Source: Knufia peltigerae
Taxonomy: Eukaryota > Ascomycota > Eurotiomycetes > Chaetothyriales > Trichomeriaceae
DNA length: 64,000 bases
Direction of reading: 5' to 3'
Assembly (NCBI GenBank): GCA_030247855.1
Contig: JAPDRN010000070.1
Coordinates: forward strand, 79,485-143,484
Shown here: piece by piece, positions 52,128 through 60,720 of the stretch
Position numbering within the stretch: the stretch's first letter is position 1
Layout: every line of letters begins with the position of its first letter
Notes under the pieces: model-generated
Seen by the model: the letters and a program-made list of their open reading frames with translations, nothing else
The model's database searches: none
Told to the model about the DNA's origin: nothing
Translations under genes and position numbers: made by a program

Positions 52128-52513
52128 CGTGCCTCGGGCGTGCCCTGATGGAACACCATCCGCCAGCCCGTCGAATGCAGGCGCCACAGCGAGCTGCGCA
52201 GCACCCAGCGCTGCGGTTGGCCATCAACGTGAGAGCGGCTGCGGTAACGCACCTGGGCCAGGCCCTCTGCCAGCATCCACACGGCGTACCGGTCCGATTC
52301 GATCACAACCTGCGCACCCTCCAGCGGGATCTCTTCCAGCGCTGCCTCACGGCCATAGCACCGTCCAGAGCTGCCGATCTCGCCGAAATCCTCATCCAGC
52401 AATGCCGCCAGGCGCTGATGATCTGCGCGCACCTGCGGGGAGTGCAGTGCGCGTTCCAGCCCCTCCAGTTCGGCAGCCAGCGCCGACGTTGCGGCGTGGC
52501 CAGCGCTGCTCAC
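52124..52513 (-). CDS. NTF2-like/DUF4440 protein
   Basis: The 129-residue protein starts with GTG at 52513, overlapping the MBL gene stop (GTGA). It has LAAELEGLERALHSPQVRAD, HQRLAALLDEDFGEIGSSGR and RSRSHVDGQPQRWVLRSSLW, a small cone-like NTF2 fold. The role is unknown. It is the last gene of the kdkA-MBL group. Confidence 0.78.
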   Translation of the reverse strand: MSSAGHAATSALAAELEGLERALHSPQVRADHQRLAALLDEDFGEIGSSGRCYGREAALEEIPLEGAQVVIESDRYAVWMLAEGLAQVRYRSRSHVDGQPQRWVLRSSLWRLHSTGWRMVFHQGTPEAR

Positions 52514-53277
52514 GGCGGATCCTGCGCCAGTACGTGCGGGGCGGTCGGCGGGGCCAGCACAACGCACTGGCCGGGCTGTGCCACCCGGTGTCCGCGCGCG
52601 ACCAGAGCCTGGCCATCGGCCACGCTGGCGTAGTGGTACAGCATCATCCGTGCCTGCAGCTCGGCGCTGTACTCGCGTTCCAGGTCATCCACCCCGGTGT
52701 GCGAAGGATTGCCATGCAACCCGCAATCGTGGGCGATCAGCTCATTGTCATTGGCAAAGCGCGCCAGCATTTCCGGAATCGGCCGGGTATCGCCGCTCCA
52801 GGTCAGCGCGCCCTGCAGCCGCAGGCCATAGGCTGTCTCCGGCCAGTGATGGCGCACCGGGAACACCTCCAGGCGCACGCCCTCGTGCCAGAACGCATCG
52901 CCCACCACGATCAGTTGGAAGGCATCCCAGAAGTTGGCGCCGCCCTCGGCCAGCACGTTCGGGTAATCGCCGATGCGCTTGTGCAGCAGCGGCACCACCG
53001 TGGCCGGCACATACATGCGCACCTTGCCGCGCCGCTGCGCGCTGAAGAAGGTGTCCACGAACAGCCGTTCGAAACCCGCCACATGGTCCAGGTGTACATG
53101 GGTGACGAACAGCGCCTGTGGCATATGCCCGTAGTGCGCCTTGAAGGCAGTCAGGCCTTCACCGCCACAGTCGATGGTCAGCCACGGCCGGCCATCACGC
53201 TCGATTACCGACATCGGCGAACCCAGCTCGACCGCCGACGCATTGCCGACGCCGAGGAAACGCAACGACCAGTCCAT
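52510..53277 (-). CDS. MBL-fold metal hydrolase (RNase Z-like)
   Basis: The 255-residue protein has the metal motif LFVTHVHLDHVAGFERLF, HHWPETAYGLRLQGALTWSG and GDTRP as further ligands. Its short length and lack of exosite suggest a stand-alone hydrolase and not tRNase Z. It overlaps the kdkA stop by one base. Confidence 0.85.
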   Translation of the reverse strand: MDWSLRFLGVGNASAVELGSPMSVIERDGRPWLTIDCGGEGLTAFKAHYGHMPQALFVTHVHLDHVAGFERLFVDTFFSAQRRGKVRMYVPATVVPLLHKRIGDYPNVLAEGGANFWDAFQLIVVGDAFWHEGVRLEVFPVRHHWPETAYGLRLQGALTWSGDTRPIPEMLARFANDNELIAHDCGLHGNPSHTGVDDLEREYSAELQARMMLYHYASVADGQALVARGHRVAQPGQCVVLAPPTAPHVLAQDPP

Positions 53278-54053
53278 CAGGTGCCCCGGTTCCAGGCCAT
53301 GTCATAGGCGCGACGCAGGCGCGCGTAGTCTTTTTCCACGTCTTCCACGCTGCGCTCGCCGCGCAGCTTGATCAACGAGCGCAGCAGGCGCTTGAGATTG
53401 CGCTCGCGCCAGGCGGTGGCCGGGATGCGGATCACCCCGCGATCGAAGTCGATCAGCCAGCCATGGCCGTTGCCGTCGAACAGGATGTTGTGTGCATTGA
53501 GATCGGCATGGTCCAGCCCGGCACGATGGAAGCGCGCGATCATCCGCCCGGTTTCTTCCCACGGCGCCCCGCGCCCGGCCACCAGTGCGCGGTCGGCCAG
53601 CGAGCGCACCCCTTCGATCCGTTCCATCAGGATCGCGGCGCGGTAGCGCAGGCCCTCACGCATGTAGAAGGCGGCAATCGGCCTGGGCACCGGCAGCTTC
53701 TTCTCGCGCAGCGCGCGCATCAGCCGGAATTCGGCAAAGCTGCGGGTCCGGTCCGCCCCCCGCCAGATGTACTGGTCGTGGCTGATCCGGGCCGCCAGCC
53801 CCCCGCGCAGGTAGTGCCGCAACACGCTGGGACCGAACGGCGCATCCACCAACCAGGCGCTGCCGCGGCCGCCCTCACCCACCGGCCGGGCCCTGCCGGC
53901 CCAGTGCTGTGGCGAGAACAGACCGATGTCGGCTTGCCGCAGCCGCTCGCGGTCGAACAGAATGGCCCCGATGCCGCGACCCTCGCGGCATGGCGTCAGC
54001 GCTTCATTGGCGTCGAATGCGACCATTCCTTTGAGTCTAACAACACATGGCAT
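53277..54053 (-). CDS. kdkA: 3-deoxy-D-manno-octulosonic acid kinase
   Basis: The 258-residue kinase phosphorylates Kdo of the inner LPS core. It has YIWRGADRTRSFAEFRLMRA, LDHADLNAHNILFDGNGHGW (catalytic loop) and LIDFDRGVIRIPATAWRERN (metal site). ATG at 54053 has the strong GGAGGAGG site; a second ATG at 54026 has AAAGGA directly abutting it. The start at 54053 overlaps the 5' end of the GT9 gene on the other strand. Confidence 0.9.
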   Translation of the reverse strand: MPCVVRLKGMVAFDANEALTPCREGRGIGAILFDRERLRQADIGLFSPQHWAGRARPVGEGGRGSAWLVDAPFGPSVLRHYLRGGLAARISHDQYIWRGADRTRSFAEFRLMRALREKKLPVPRPIAAFYMREGLRYRAAILMERIEGVRSLADRALVAGRGAPWEETGRMIARFHRAGLDHADLNAHNILFDGNGHGWLIDFDRGVIRIPATAWRERNLKRLLRSLIKLRGERSVEDVEKDYARLRRAYDMAWNRGT

Positions 54054-55093
54054 CAGCGTCCTCCTCCTTGTGTCTTCTGCGCCTGTCCGCTCTTGGCGAT
54101 GTGACCCACGTAGTGCCGCTGGTGCGCACCCTGCAGGCCGCGCGCCCGGATACGCCGATCCACTGGATCATCGACAAGGTCGGGCAGAAGCTGCTTGATG
54201 GCCTGCCGGGCGTCACCTTCCATGCCTACGACAAGAAGACCGGCATGGCCGGAGTGAAGGAGCTGCGCAAGCAGCTGCCGCCCGGGCGTTTCGAGGCCCT
54301 GCTGCAGATGCAGGTGGCGTTCCGCGCCAACGTGCTGTCGGCCTTCATTCCCGCAGATCGCCGCATCGGGTACGACCGCAGCCGCTCCAAGGACCTGCAC
54401 GGCCTCTTCATCAACGAACGAATCCCTGATCGCCCGGGCATCCATGTGCTCGATGCCATCGGCAGCTTCTGCGAGCCGCTGGGCCTGCGCCAGACCGACG
54501 TCAGCTGGGATCTGGCCGTGCCGCAGGCCGCCTATGACTGGGCCGCTGCGCAATGGCAGGACGATGGCCGGCCGGTGCTGATGATCTCGCCGTGCTCCAG
54601 CCACGTGCGCCGCAACTGGTACGCCGACCGCTACGCCGAGGTCGCCAACCATGCCGTCACGCGCGGTTGGCGGATCGTGCTGTGCGGTGGTCGCAGCGAA
54701 CTGGAGCGCAGCATGGCCGACGCCATCCTGGCCCAGCTGGATGTTCCGGCGCTGGACCTGGTCGGCAAGGACACGCTCAAGCAGCTGCCGGCCCTGCTGG
54801 CGCGCGCCAATCTGGTGATGACCCCGGACTCTGGCCCGATGCACATCGCCAATGCGATGGGTACCAAGGTGCTGGGCCTGCATGCGGCCAGCAACCCGAA
54901 CCGCAGCGGCCCCTATTCGGACCGCCGCTACTGCGCGGACCGCTACGACGACGCGGCGCGCAAGTACCTGGGCAAGCAGGCCGCCGACCTCAAGTGGGGC
55001 ACCAAGATCGAATTCGACGATGTGATGGAACTGATCACCGTCGAGGACGGCATTGCCGCGTTCGAGCGTTACGTCGCCGACCATCTGGGATGA
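54047..55093 (+). CDS. glycosyltransferase family 9 (heptosyltransferase-like)
   Basis: The 348-residue GT-B enzyme has LCLLRLSALGDVTHVVPLVR, IPADRRIGYDRSRSKDLHGL and VMTPDSGPMHIANAMGTKVL. Such enzymes add heptose or a similar sugar to the LPS core from ADP- or other sugar donors. ATG at 54047 has no strong ribosome site. It is head-to-head with kdkA, both acting on the core. Confidence 0.88.
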   Translation: MASASSSLCLLRLSALGDVTHVVPLVRTLQAARPDTPIHWIIDKVGQKLLDGLPGVTFHAYDKKTGMAGVKELRKQLPPGRFEALLQMQVAFRANVLSAFIPADRRIGYDRSRSKDLHGLFINERIPDRPGIHVLDAIGSFCEPLGLRQTDVSWDLAVPQAAYDWAAAQWQDDGRPVLMISPCSSHVRRNWYADRYAEVANHAVTRGWRIVLCGGRSELERSMADAILAQLDVPALDLVGKDTLKQLPALLARANLVMTPDSGPMHIANAMGTKVLGLHAASNPNRSGPYSDRRYCADRYDDAARKYLGKQAADLKWGTKIEFDDVMELITVEDGIAAFERYVADHLG

Positions 55094-55169
55094 GCGGCGG
55101 GCCAGGCGACTGAGCGCTGTCTACTGGGCGCGGACATTGGTCCGCACCGTCCCGCAGCCCGGGAGATCC

Positions 55170-55192
55170 ATCCACGCATGGCGTGGATCTAC
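55170..55192 (-). repeat. SMAG-type REP palindrome
   Basis: Inverted copy of the 23-base unit between convergent genes GT9 and DUF6165. Confidence 0.85.
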
Positions 55193-55211
55193 TGCGCCGG
55201 GCCGGCCGGGA

Positions 55212-55616
55212 TTACGCGCGCTGCGTGTAATCCTGGTAGGACTTCTCTTCCACGTACGCCGAACCCAGCGCCAGGTTGATCGCCTTCTTGATGCGTGCGC
55301 GTTCGTCGTTGCGCAGGTACACGCTGCGCGCCAGGTCGATGAACCCTTGATCGAAAGCCTGCGCCTTGTCCTTCAGGCGGATGTCGTCCTCGATCTCCCA
55401 CAGCTGCTCGTTGACGGTCTTCAGCTCGGCGCGCAGCTTGGCGATGTCCTTCACTGCCGCCGGGTGCGCCATCCAGGTGGTTTCCAGCGCGGACAGCTCC
55501 TTGCGTACGTTGGCCAGCTTGCCTTCGTCACTGATGCGCTCGGACTTGATCTGCAGGATCGAGATCTTGTCCAGCAGCTCGCCGAATGAAACGGGAACGA
55601 GGATTTCAGCGGTCAT
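55212..55616 (-). CDS. DUF6165 protein
   Basis: The 134-residue charged helical protein has MTAEILVPVSFGELLDKISI and AINLALGSAYVEEKSYQDYT. It is often found near LPS sugar genes, as here. The function is unknown. ATG at 55616 fits the family. Confidence 0.82.
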   Translation of the reverse strand: MTAEILVPVSFGELLDKISILQIKSERISDEGKLANVRKELSALETTWMAHPAAVKDIAKLRAELKTVNEQLWEIEDDIRLKDKAQAFDQGFIDLARSVYLRNDERARIKKAINLALGSAYVEEKSYQDYTQRA

Positions 55617-55670
55617 GGGGAACGCTCCAGCAAATGATGCACACATGGTAACCCGCCGCACGGGAACGCC

Positions 55671-55693
55671 ATCCACGCATGGCGTGGATCTAC
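55671..55693 (-). repeat. SMAG-type REP palindrome
   Basis: Inverted copy of the 23-base unit that closes the tRNA-Ser(CGA) cassette. Confidence 0.85.
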
Positions 55694-55789
55694 TGAAGCA
55701 TCCGCGGGGAGAGGCCGGCAAAGGGAGGGGGGCCGAACGTTGCATCGCAACGTTTGGGGCGACGCGCGAAGCGTCGTCGCATCCCCGCG
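55694..55789. repeat. cassette downstream of tRNA-Ser(CGA), homologous to 49715-49852
   Basis: Read on the minus strand it carries CGCGTCGCCCCAAACGTTGC, GCAACGTTCGG, CCCTCCCTTTGCC and GCCTCTCCCCG, in the order of the other tRNA-Ser cassette. There is no gene. Confidence 0.75.
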
Positions 55790-55841
55790 CCAGATTAAAA
55801 AAGAAGGGCTGCCTTTCGGCAGCCCTTCTTTTTTAATCTGG
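55790..55841 (-). terminator. long hairpin terminator starting in the tRNA CCA end
   Basis: A perfect 24-base inverted repeat with a four-base loop, the same 52-base size as that after tRNA-Ser(GGA). The arm begins CCAGATT in the tRNA end. The inner stem GGGCTGCC/GGCAGCCC is flanked by T-rich arms. Confidence 0.85.
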
Positions 55842-55929
55842 CGGAGAGGGGGGGATTCGAACCCCCGAGGCGCTATAAACGCCTGCCTGATTTCGAGTCA
55901 GGTACATTCAACCGCTCTGCCACCTCTCC
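55839..55929 (-). tRNA. tRNA-Ser (CGA)
   Basis: The 91-base class II tRNA includes CCA; anticodon loop CTCGAAA gives CGA; the long variable arm and GGTTCGAATCC T arm are clear. Confidence 0.96.
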
Positions 55930-55958
55930 AGATGTTCCCCGGCGAACCGGGGACGCGC

Positions 55959-55987
55959 ATCATACGAGGAAGCGCGGCTGACGACAA
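55959..55987 (-). promoter_or_regulatory. promoter of tRNA-Ser (CGA)
   Basis: On the minus strand TTGTCG, a 17-base spacer and TATGAT end 29 bases upstream of the tRNA. Confidence 0.7.
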
Positions 55988-56097
55988 GTCATTACGCCCG
56001 ATGAAGTGAAATTTTCCTGACTGCATGGCTTGCCGGATGTCCGCTTGGCCGTGATGATGCCGTTCTCCCCGGCATTACCCCGTCCCCAGCAGCCACC

Positions 56098-56802
56098 ATG
56101 ATCGAATTCGGACACCTCACCCACCCCGGCCTGCGCCGCGAGCTCAACGAGGACACCTATTACGGTGACGGCGAGCTGGCCCTGTGGCTGGTAGCCGACG
56201 GCATGGGCGGGCACGCCTGCGGTGAGGTGGCCAGCGCACTGGCGCGCGAGACCATCGTCCGCGAGATCCGCCGTGGCGCGCCGTTGGCGCAGGCGATCCG
56301 CACAGCCGACGAAGAGATCATCCGCGCCTCGCGCCGGCGCAACGACAGCCTGCCGATGGGCACCACCGTGGTCGCTGCACGGGTGCAGGGCAACCGCTAC
56401 GAAGTCGCCTGGGTCGGCGACAGCCGCGCCTATCTGTGGCGCGATGGCCAGCTTGCCCAGCTCAGCCAGGACCACAGCGTGGTGCAGGAACTGGTCGCGC
56501 AGGGCAACCTGACCGCCGAGCAGGCGCGCGCCCATCCGCACCGCAACGTGGTCACCCAGGCCCTGGGCGTCACCGACCCGGCACACCTGAACGTGGCGAC
56601 CACCAGCGGCGAACTACGCCCGGGCATGCAGTTGCTGCTGTGCAGTGATGGCCTGACCGAAGAAGTGGATGACCGAGGCATCGCCCGCACCCTCGCCTTC
56701 GACGATGCCAGCGCCCAGGAATGCGTGGACAGCCTGGTCGCCACCGCCCTCGACGGCGGCGGCTCGGACAACATCACCGTGATCCTGGTGCGCTGCCACT
56801 GA
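56098..56802 (+). CDS. PP2C-type protein phosphatase
   Basis: The 234-residue metal-dependent Ser/Thr phosphatase has RRELNEDTYYGDGELALWLV, ADGMGGHACGEVASALARE, VAWVGDSRAYLWRDGQLAQL and GGGSDNITVILVRCH. It reverses Ser/Thr phosphorylation. A partner kinase is not in the immediate neighbourhood. Confidence 0.93.
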   Translation: MIEFGHLTHPGLRRELNEDTYYGDGELALWLVADGMGGHACGEVASALARETIVREIRRGAPLAQAIRTADEEIIRASRRRNDSLPMGTTVVAARVQGNRYEVAWVGDSRAYLWRDGQLAQLSQDHSVVQELVAQGNLTAEQARAHPHRNVVTQALGVTDPAHLNVATTSGELRPGMQLLLCSDGLTEEVDDRGIARTLAFDDASAQECVDSLVATALDGGGSDNITVILVRCH

Positions 56803-56810
56803 GCAACGGC

Positions 56811-56857
56811 ATCCACGCATGGCGTGGATCTACAGTAGAGCCACGCCATGCGTGGCT
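56811..56857. repeat. SMAG inverted dimer
   Basis: ATCCACGCATGGCGTGGATC (ending TAC) and GTAGAGCCACGCCATGCGTG meet tail to tail, one base apart, and form a long hairpin. Confidence 0.85.
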
Positions 56858-56902
56858 GCATTTCGCACCTGTCATTCCGCCATGCGTAGCTGCCGCGGTC
56901 GC

Positions 56903-57631
56903 CTACGCGCTCGCAGCCTCTTCCACCTTCGGACCGTCCCACAATGCGTGGCCGGCCTTCTTGCGCAGCCGCTCCAGGCGCGCCGCATGCGCTTCCTGCT
57001 CCGACGGCGTGGCCACCACGCGCGGGCGCGGCAGCAGCTTGGACGCATCGAACGCCTGCAACGCCGCAGCGCCGCCGGCATCATCATCGCCCAGCCCGAA
57101 GCCGATCTCTTCCTGGCCCGAGGTCAGTGCGATGTACACATCGCCCAGAATCTGCGCATCCAGCAGACCGCCATGCAGGGCGCGGTGCGAGTTGTCCACG
57201 CCCAGCCGCTTGCACAGGGCATCCAGCGAGTTGCGCTGGCCCGGGAAACGCTCGCGCGCAAGCGCCAGGGTATCGATCACCGTGCAGCGATCGGTGATCT
57301 TCCCGTACTGCTCCCCCAGCAGGGACAGCTCATTGTCGAGGAATCCCAGATCGAACGCGGCGTTGTGGATGATCAACTCGGCGCCATCGATGAAGGCAAG
57401 GAACTCCTCCACGACCTGCGCGAACTCCGGCTTGTCGGCCAGGAATTCCAGGGTCAGGCCGGTCACTTCCTGCGCCCCCTGTTCGAATTCGCAGTCCGGC
57501 TTCAGGTACTGGTGATAGGTGTTGCCGGTCGGGCGGCGCTTGAACAACTCGACGCAGCCGATTTCGACGACGCGGTTGCCCTTCTTCCACTCCAGGCCGG
57601 TGGTTTCGGTATCAAGGATGATCTGACGCAT
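56903..57631 (-). CDS. dnaQ: DNA polymerase III epsilon subunit (proofreading)
   Basis: The 242-residue 3'-5' exonuclease has Exo I (QIILDTETTGLEWKKGNRV), Exo II (IIHNAAFDLGFLDNELSLLG), and Exo III (HRALHGGLLDAQILGDVYIA). It removes mismatches during replication. The rnhA gene precedes it on the other side as in most relatives. Confidence 0.95.
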   Translation of the reverse strand: MRQIILDTETTGLEWKKGNRVVEIGCVELFKRRPTGNTYHQYLKPDCEFEQGAQEVTGLTLEFLADKPEFAQVVEEFLAFIDGAELIIHNAAFDLGFLDNELSLLGEQYGKITDRCTVIDTLALARERFPGQRNSLDALCKRLGVDNSHRALHGGLLDAQILGDVYIALTSGQEEIGFGLGDDDAGGAAALQAFDASKLLPRPRVVATPSEQEAHAARLERLRKKAGHALWDGPKVEEAASA

Positions 57632-57635
57632 GGGC

Positions 57636-58088
57636 TCAGTTTACCGGGCTGCCGTCGCGGATCTGGATCGCGGCGTTGCGGGCCAGGGTATCCACGCGTT
57701 CATTGTCCGGGTTGCCGGAGTGGCCTTTCACCCAGCGCCAGTCGATCTGGTGCCGCAGCGTGGCTGCCTGCAGGCGCTCCCACAGCTCACGGTTCTTCAC
57801 CGGATCACCGCCGGCGGTCTTCCAGTTCTTGCGGATCCAGCCCGGCAGCCACTGGGTCAGGCCCTGCCGTACGTACTGCGAATCGGTGTAGAGCACGATC
57901 TCGCAGGGTTCGGTCAGCGACTCCAGGCCGGAAATGGCCGCCATCAGCTCCATCCGATTGTTGGTGGTATGCGCTTCACCACCGCTCAGTTCGCGCTCAT
58001 GCCCCTTGTAACGCAGCAACGCCGCCCAGCCGCCGGGGCCGGGATTGCCGAGGCAGGAACCGTCGGTGTGGATTTCGATGGTTTTCAA
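57636..58088 (-). CDS. rnhA: ribonuclease HI
   Basis: The 150-residue enzyme degrades RNA in RNA:DNA hybrids. Catalytic residues are in IEIHTDGSCLGNPGPGGWAA (Asp), NNRMELMAAI (Glu), LYTDSQYVRQG (Asp) and HSGNPDNERVDTLAR (His/Asp). It starts 4 bases before dnaQ. Confidence 0.96.
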   Translation of the reverse strand: MKTIEIHTDGSCLGNPGPGGWAALLRYKGHERELSGGEAHTTNNRMELMAAISGLESLTEPCEIVLYTDSQYVRQGLTQWLPGWIRKNWKTAGGDPVKNRELWERLQAATLRHQIDWRWVKGHSGNPDNERVDTLARNAAIQIRDGSPVN

Positions 58089-58100
58089 TACAACTCCAGA

Positions 58101-58745
58101 TCAGGTAGCAACGGTGCCGTGCCAGCGCACGGGCAACGGGGTCGGCCCGGGCAGGGCCAGCGTGCGTTTTTCGGCGTGGAACAGGCAGGCGGCGCGCAGG
58201 GGGGCCCAGCCGCCGCGATGGCGGCCGCCGGCACCCTGCCACATCGGCCCCAGGTAACGCGTGTCCTCGCATTCCAGCCCGTGGCGCTGCAGCAGCTGGC
58301 GGATCCGCTGCGGCGTGCGTACCTCCAGCCCGTGCTGGCGCCAGCGGGTGCGGAACGGGCTGAACGGATTGAGGCTGGTCAGCCACAGGTGGCCGCCGGG
58401 CATCAACACGCGCTCGCATTCGTCCAGCAGTTGGTCGGCATCACCGACGGTCACATGCTGAAGCACGATGGCGTTGACGCTCTCGTTGGGCAGCGGCAAC
58501 GGCAGCGCGCAGCGGGTATCGCCAGCGTAGCCAGTGCCCTCGCGATGCAGCCGCAGGCCACGCCCGCCCAGCTGCGCGTCAGCCAGCCAGGCGGCACTGG
58601 GAGCGATCCACAACCAGGGCCGGGTCGGCAGCAGCGACAGCTGTGGCAGCAGCAGTTGCCGTTCTAGCACGCGCAAGGCCTCCGCCGGTTCGCTGTCGAA
58701 CCACGGGGCCTGGCTCGCTTGACGGGTGCTCTGCAGCGCGGGCAT
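58101..58745 (-). CDS. class I methyltransferase-like protein
   Basis: The 214-residue protein has a weak motif I but clear later motifs: NAIVLQHVTVGDADQLLDEC, RVLMPGGHLWLTSLNPFSPF. The rest is Arg/Trp-rich. It is often adjacent to gloB and rnhA in proteobacteria. The substrate is unknown. It is divergent from gloB by 11 bases. Confidence 0.82.
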   Translation of the reverse strand: MPALQSTRQASQAPWFDSEPAEALRVLERQLLLPQLSLLPTRPWLWIAPSAAWLADAQLGGRGLRLHREGTGYAGDTRCALPLPLPNESVNAIVLQHVTVGDADQLLDECERVLMPGGHLWLTSLNPFSPFRTRWRQHGLEVRTPQRIRQLLQRHGLECEDTRYLGPMWQGAGGRHRGGWAPLRAACLFHAEKRTLALPGPTPLPVRWHGTVAT

Positions 58746-58756
58746 GGTCCAATTCT

Positions 58757-59521
58757 ATGCGACTGACTGCCCTGCCCGCATTTGCGGACAACTACATCTG
58801 GATGCTGATTGCCGACGACGGTGCTGCCGTGGTCGTCGATCCCGGCGATGCTGCACCGGTACTGGCGCTGGCTGCCCAAGGCGTGCGCGTGGACACCATC
58901 CTGCTCACCCACCACCACGACGATCACATCGGCGGAGTGCCGGCGCTGCAGGCGCGTTTCCCCGGCGTGCGCGTGATCGCGCCGGTCGAAGAGCGCATCC
59001 CGACGGCCACCGAGCGGGTCGGCGAAGGTGAACGTGTTCAGGCACTGGGGCGGATGTTCCACGTACTATCCGTCCCCGGGCACACCCGCAGCCACATCGC
59101 GTTTCACACCGCTGAACAGCTTTTCAGCGGAGATTCGTTGTTCAGCCTGGGCTGTGGACGCCTGTTCGAAGGTACGCCGTCCCAGCTGCTGGCATCAATG
59201 CGCAAGCTGGGTGCCCTGCCCGCGCAACTGCTGCTGTGTTGCGCTCACGAGTACACCGTGTCAAATGCCGTCTTCGCGCGGCATGTCGACCCCGCCAACG
59301 CTGCCTTGTTGCAGCGCCAAGAGGAGGCTTTGGCCATGCGCCGCGATGACCGTTCCACCCTGCCAGTATGCCTGGCCGATGAAATCGCCTGTAATCCGTT
59401 CCTGCGTACCCACACGACGCCCATCCGCGCGGCCGTGTCGGCACACCTGGGGCGCGAGGTCGTGGACGACGTCGACGTCATGGCCGGTCTCCGGCACTGG
59501 AAAGACGGCTTCCGCGCATGA
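58757..59521 (+). CDS. gloB: hydroxyacylglutathione hydrolase (glyoxalase II)
   Basis: The 254-residue enzyme hydrolyses S-lactoylglutathione in methylglyoxal detoxification. The binuclear site is ILLTHHHDDHIGGVPALQAR, VPGHTRSHIAFHTA, and LFSGDSLFSLGCGRLFEGTP. ATG at 58757 matches the family start (MRLTALPAFADNYIW). It overlaps the next gene by four bases. Confidence 0.95.
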   Translation: MRLTALPAFADNYIWMLIADDGAAVVVDPGDAAPVLALAAQGVRVDTILLTHHHDDHIGGVPALQARFPGVRVIAPVEERIPTATERVGEGERVQALGRMFHVLSVPGHTRSHIAFHTAEQLFSGDSLFSLGCGRLFEGTPSQLLASMRKLGALPAQLLLCCAHEYTVSNAVFARHVDPANAALLQRQEEALAMRRDDRSTLPVCLADEIACNPFLRTHTTPIRAAVSAHLGREVVDDVDVMAGLRHWKDGFRA

Positions 59522-60720
59522 GTCGCCGAAGTCTGCCGCTGGCCCTGGGTCTCGTCTTGGGGTTGGCCGGAACGGCCGGCGCACAATCGCTGGGCGCCGG
59601 CATCAGCCAGAACCTGACCGCCGCCTCGGCCCTGCCGCTGGATCCGTCAACGCTGCCGGCCGCATCGGTACGCAACGGCCAGGAGATCTTCTCCAGCTTC
59701 CGTGATGGCCTGGCCGAACCCAGTTGCGACGCCGAGGCCACCAGCCCGCGCTGGCAGAAGCAGTTCGCCCACGCCCCTTCGCGGCTGGCCAACCAGGATG
59801 ACGACGCGCTGGTGCTGTTCGGCTATGTGGTCGAAGAACTGCGCAAAGCCAACCTGCCCACCGAATTCGCCCTGATTCCCTTCGTCGAAAGTGGTTATCG
59901 GCCCAATGCCCGCAACGGCAGCGGCCCGACCGGCCTGTGGCAGTTCATCGCCACTACCGCACGCAACCATCGCGTGCCGATGAGCAACAACTACGACGGC
60001 CGGCTGTCGGCAGTGGAGTCCACCCAGGCCGCCGTGCGCTACCTGAAGACCCTGCATGGCATGTTCGGCGGTGACTGGCGCCTGGCCACCATGGCCTACA
60101 ACGCCGGCGAGTACCGCGTGCTGCAGTCCATGCGCAAGGCCGGCATGAATGCGCAGAACGCCAAGCCGGCCGGTCTGCCCGGGCTGTCGCCGGTCACCCA
60201 TGCCTACGTCGAGAAACTTCATGCTCTGGCCTGCGTGCTGGAAGACGTGGAAGACCAGCCGGGCGTGATGGCCTCGCTGGACCGCACCGTGCCGGTGCTG
60301 AAGGACCACACCCTGCCGGCAGGCACCAGCGTCCAACAGTGGGCCGCGCAGCGCGCCCTGGACCCGGCGAAGATCGCCCGCTTGAATCCGGCACTGGCCG
60401 CCGGCAAACGCCCCTCGGGCACGGCCCGCCTATTGGCCCCGGTCTCGGCGTCCAACGCGAACGTTGCCGACATCGCCAGCACGGCCGTTGCCACCGCACC
60501 GGCCAGCACCGCCAACATCGCGCCGAGCCCGCAGGTGGCAAAAGTGGTCGCGTCGGCTGCTGATCGCCCGCGCAACCGCCGCCACACCGTGCGCAACGGC
60601 GAATCGGCATGGACCATCGCCCGCCGCTACGGCATGCCGGTGAAGGCACTGTTGTCGCTGAACGGCCTGAGCGGCAGCAGCGTGCTGAAGCCGGGCGCGG
60701 TACTGCGCGTCGAAGACTGA
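59518..60720 (+). CDS. mltD: MltD-like lytic transglycosylase with LysM
   Basis: The 400-residue protein has a signal peptide (LALGLVLGLAGTAGAQ). The SLT domain is at about residues 105-230 (FALIPFVESGYRPNARNGSG with catalytic Glu, TGLWQFIATTARNHRV, LATMAYNAGEYRVLQ). A LysM lies at 355-400 (HTVRNGESAWTIARRYGMPV). It cleaves peptidoglycan to form anhydro ends. It is coupled to gloB, a common pairing. Confidence 0.92.
   Translation: MSRRSLPLALGLVLGLAGTAGAQSLGAGISQNLTAASALPLDPSTLPAASVRNGQEIFSSFRDGLAEPSCDAEATSPRWQKQFAHAPSRLANQDDDALVLFGYVVEELRKANLPTEFALIPFVESGYRPNARNGSGPTGLWQFIATTARNHRVPMSNNYDGRLSAVESTQAAVRYLKTLHGMFGGDWRLATMAYNAGEYRVLQSMRKAGMNAQNAKPAGLPGLSPVTHAYVEKLHALACVLEDVEDQPGVMASLDRTVPVLKDHTLPAGTSVQQWAAQRALDPAKIARLNPALAAGKRPSGTARLLAPVSASNANVADIASTAVATAPASTANIAPSPQVAKVVASAADRPRNRRHTVRNGESAWTIARRYGMPVKALLSLNGLSGSSVLKPGAVLRVED

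Noticed and set aside
45854..56857. Repeated palindromes as a CRISPR array
   Set aside because: Copies are scattered between genes, mixed in orientation and self-complementary. This is the pattern of REP/SMAG elements; no regular spacers or cas genes occur.
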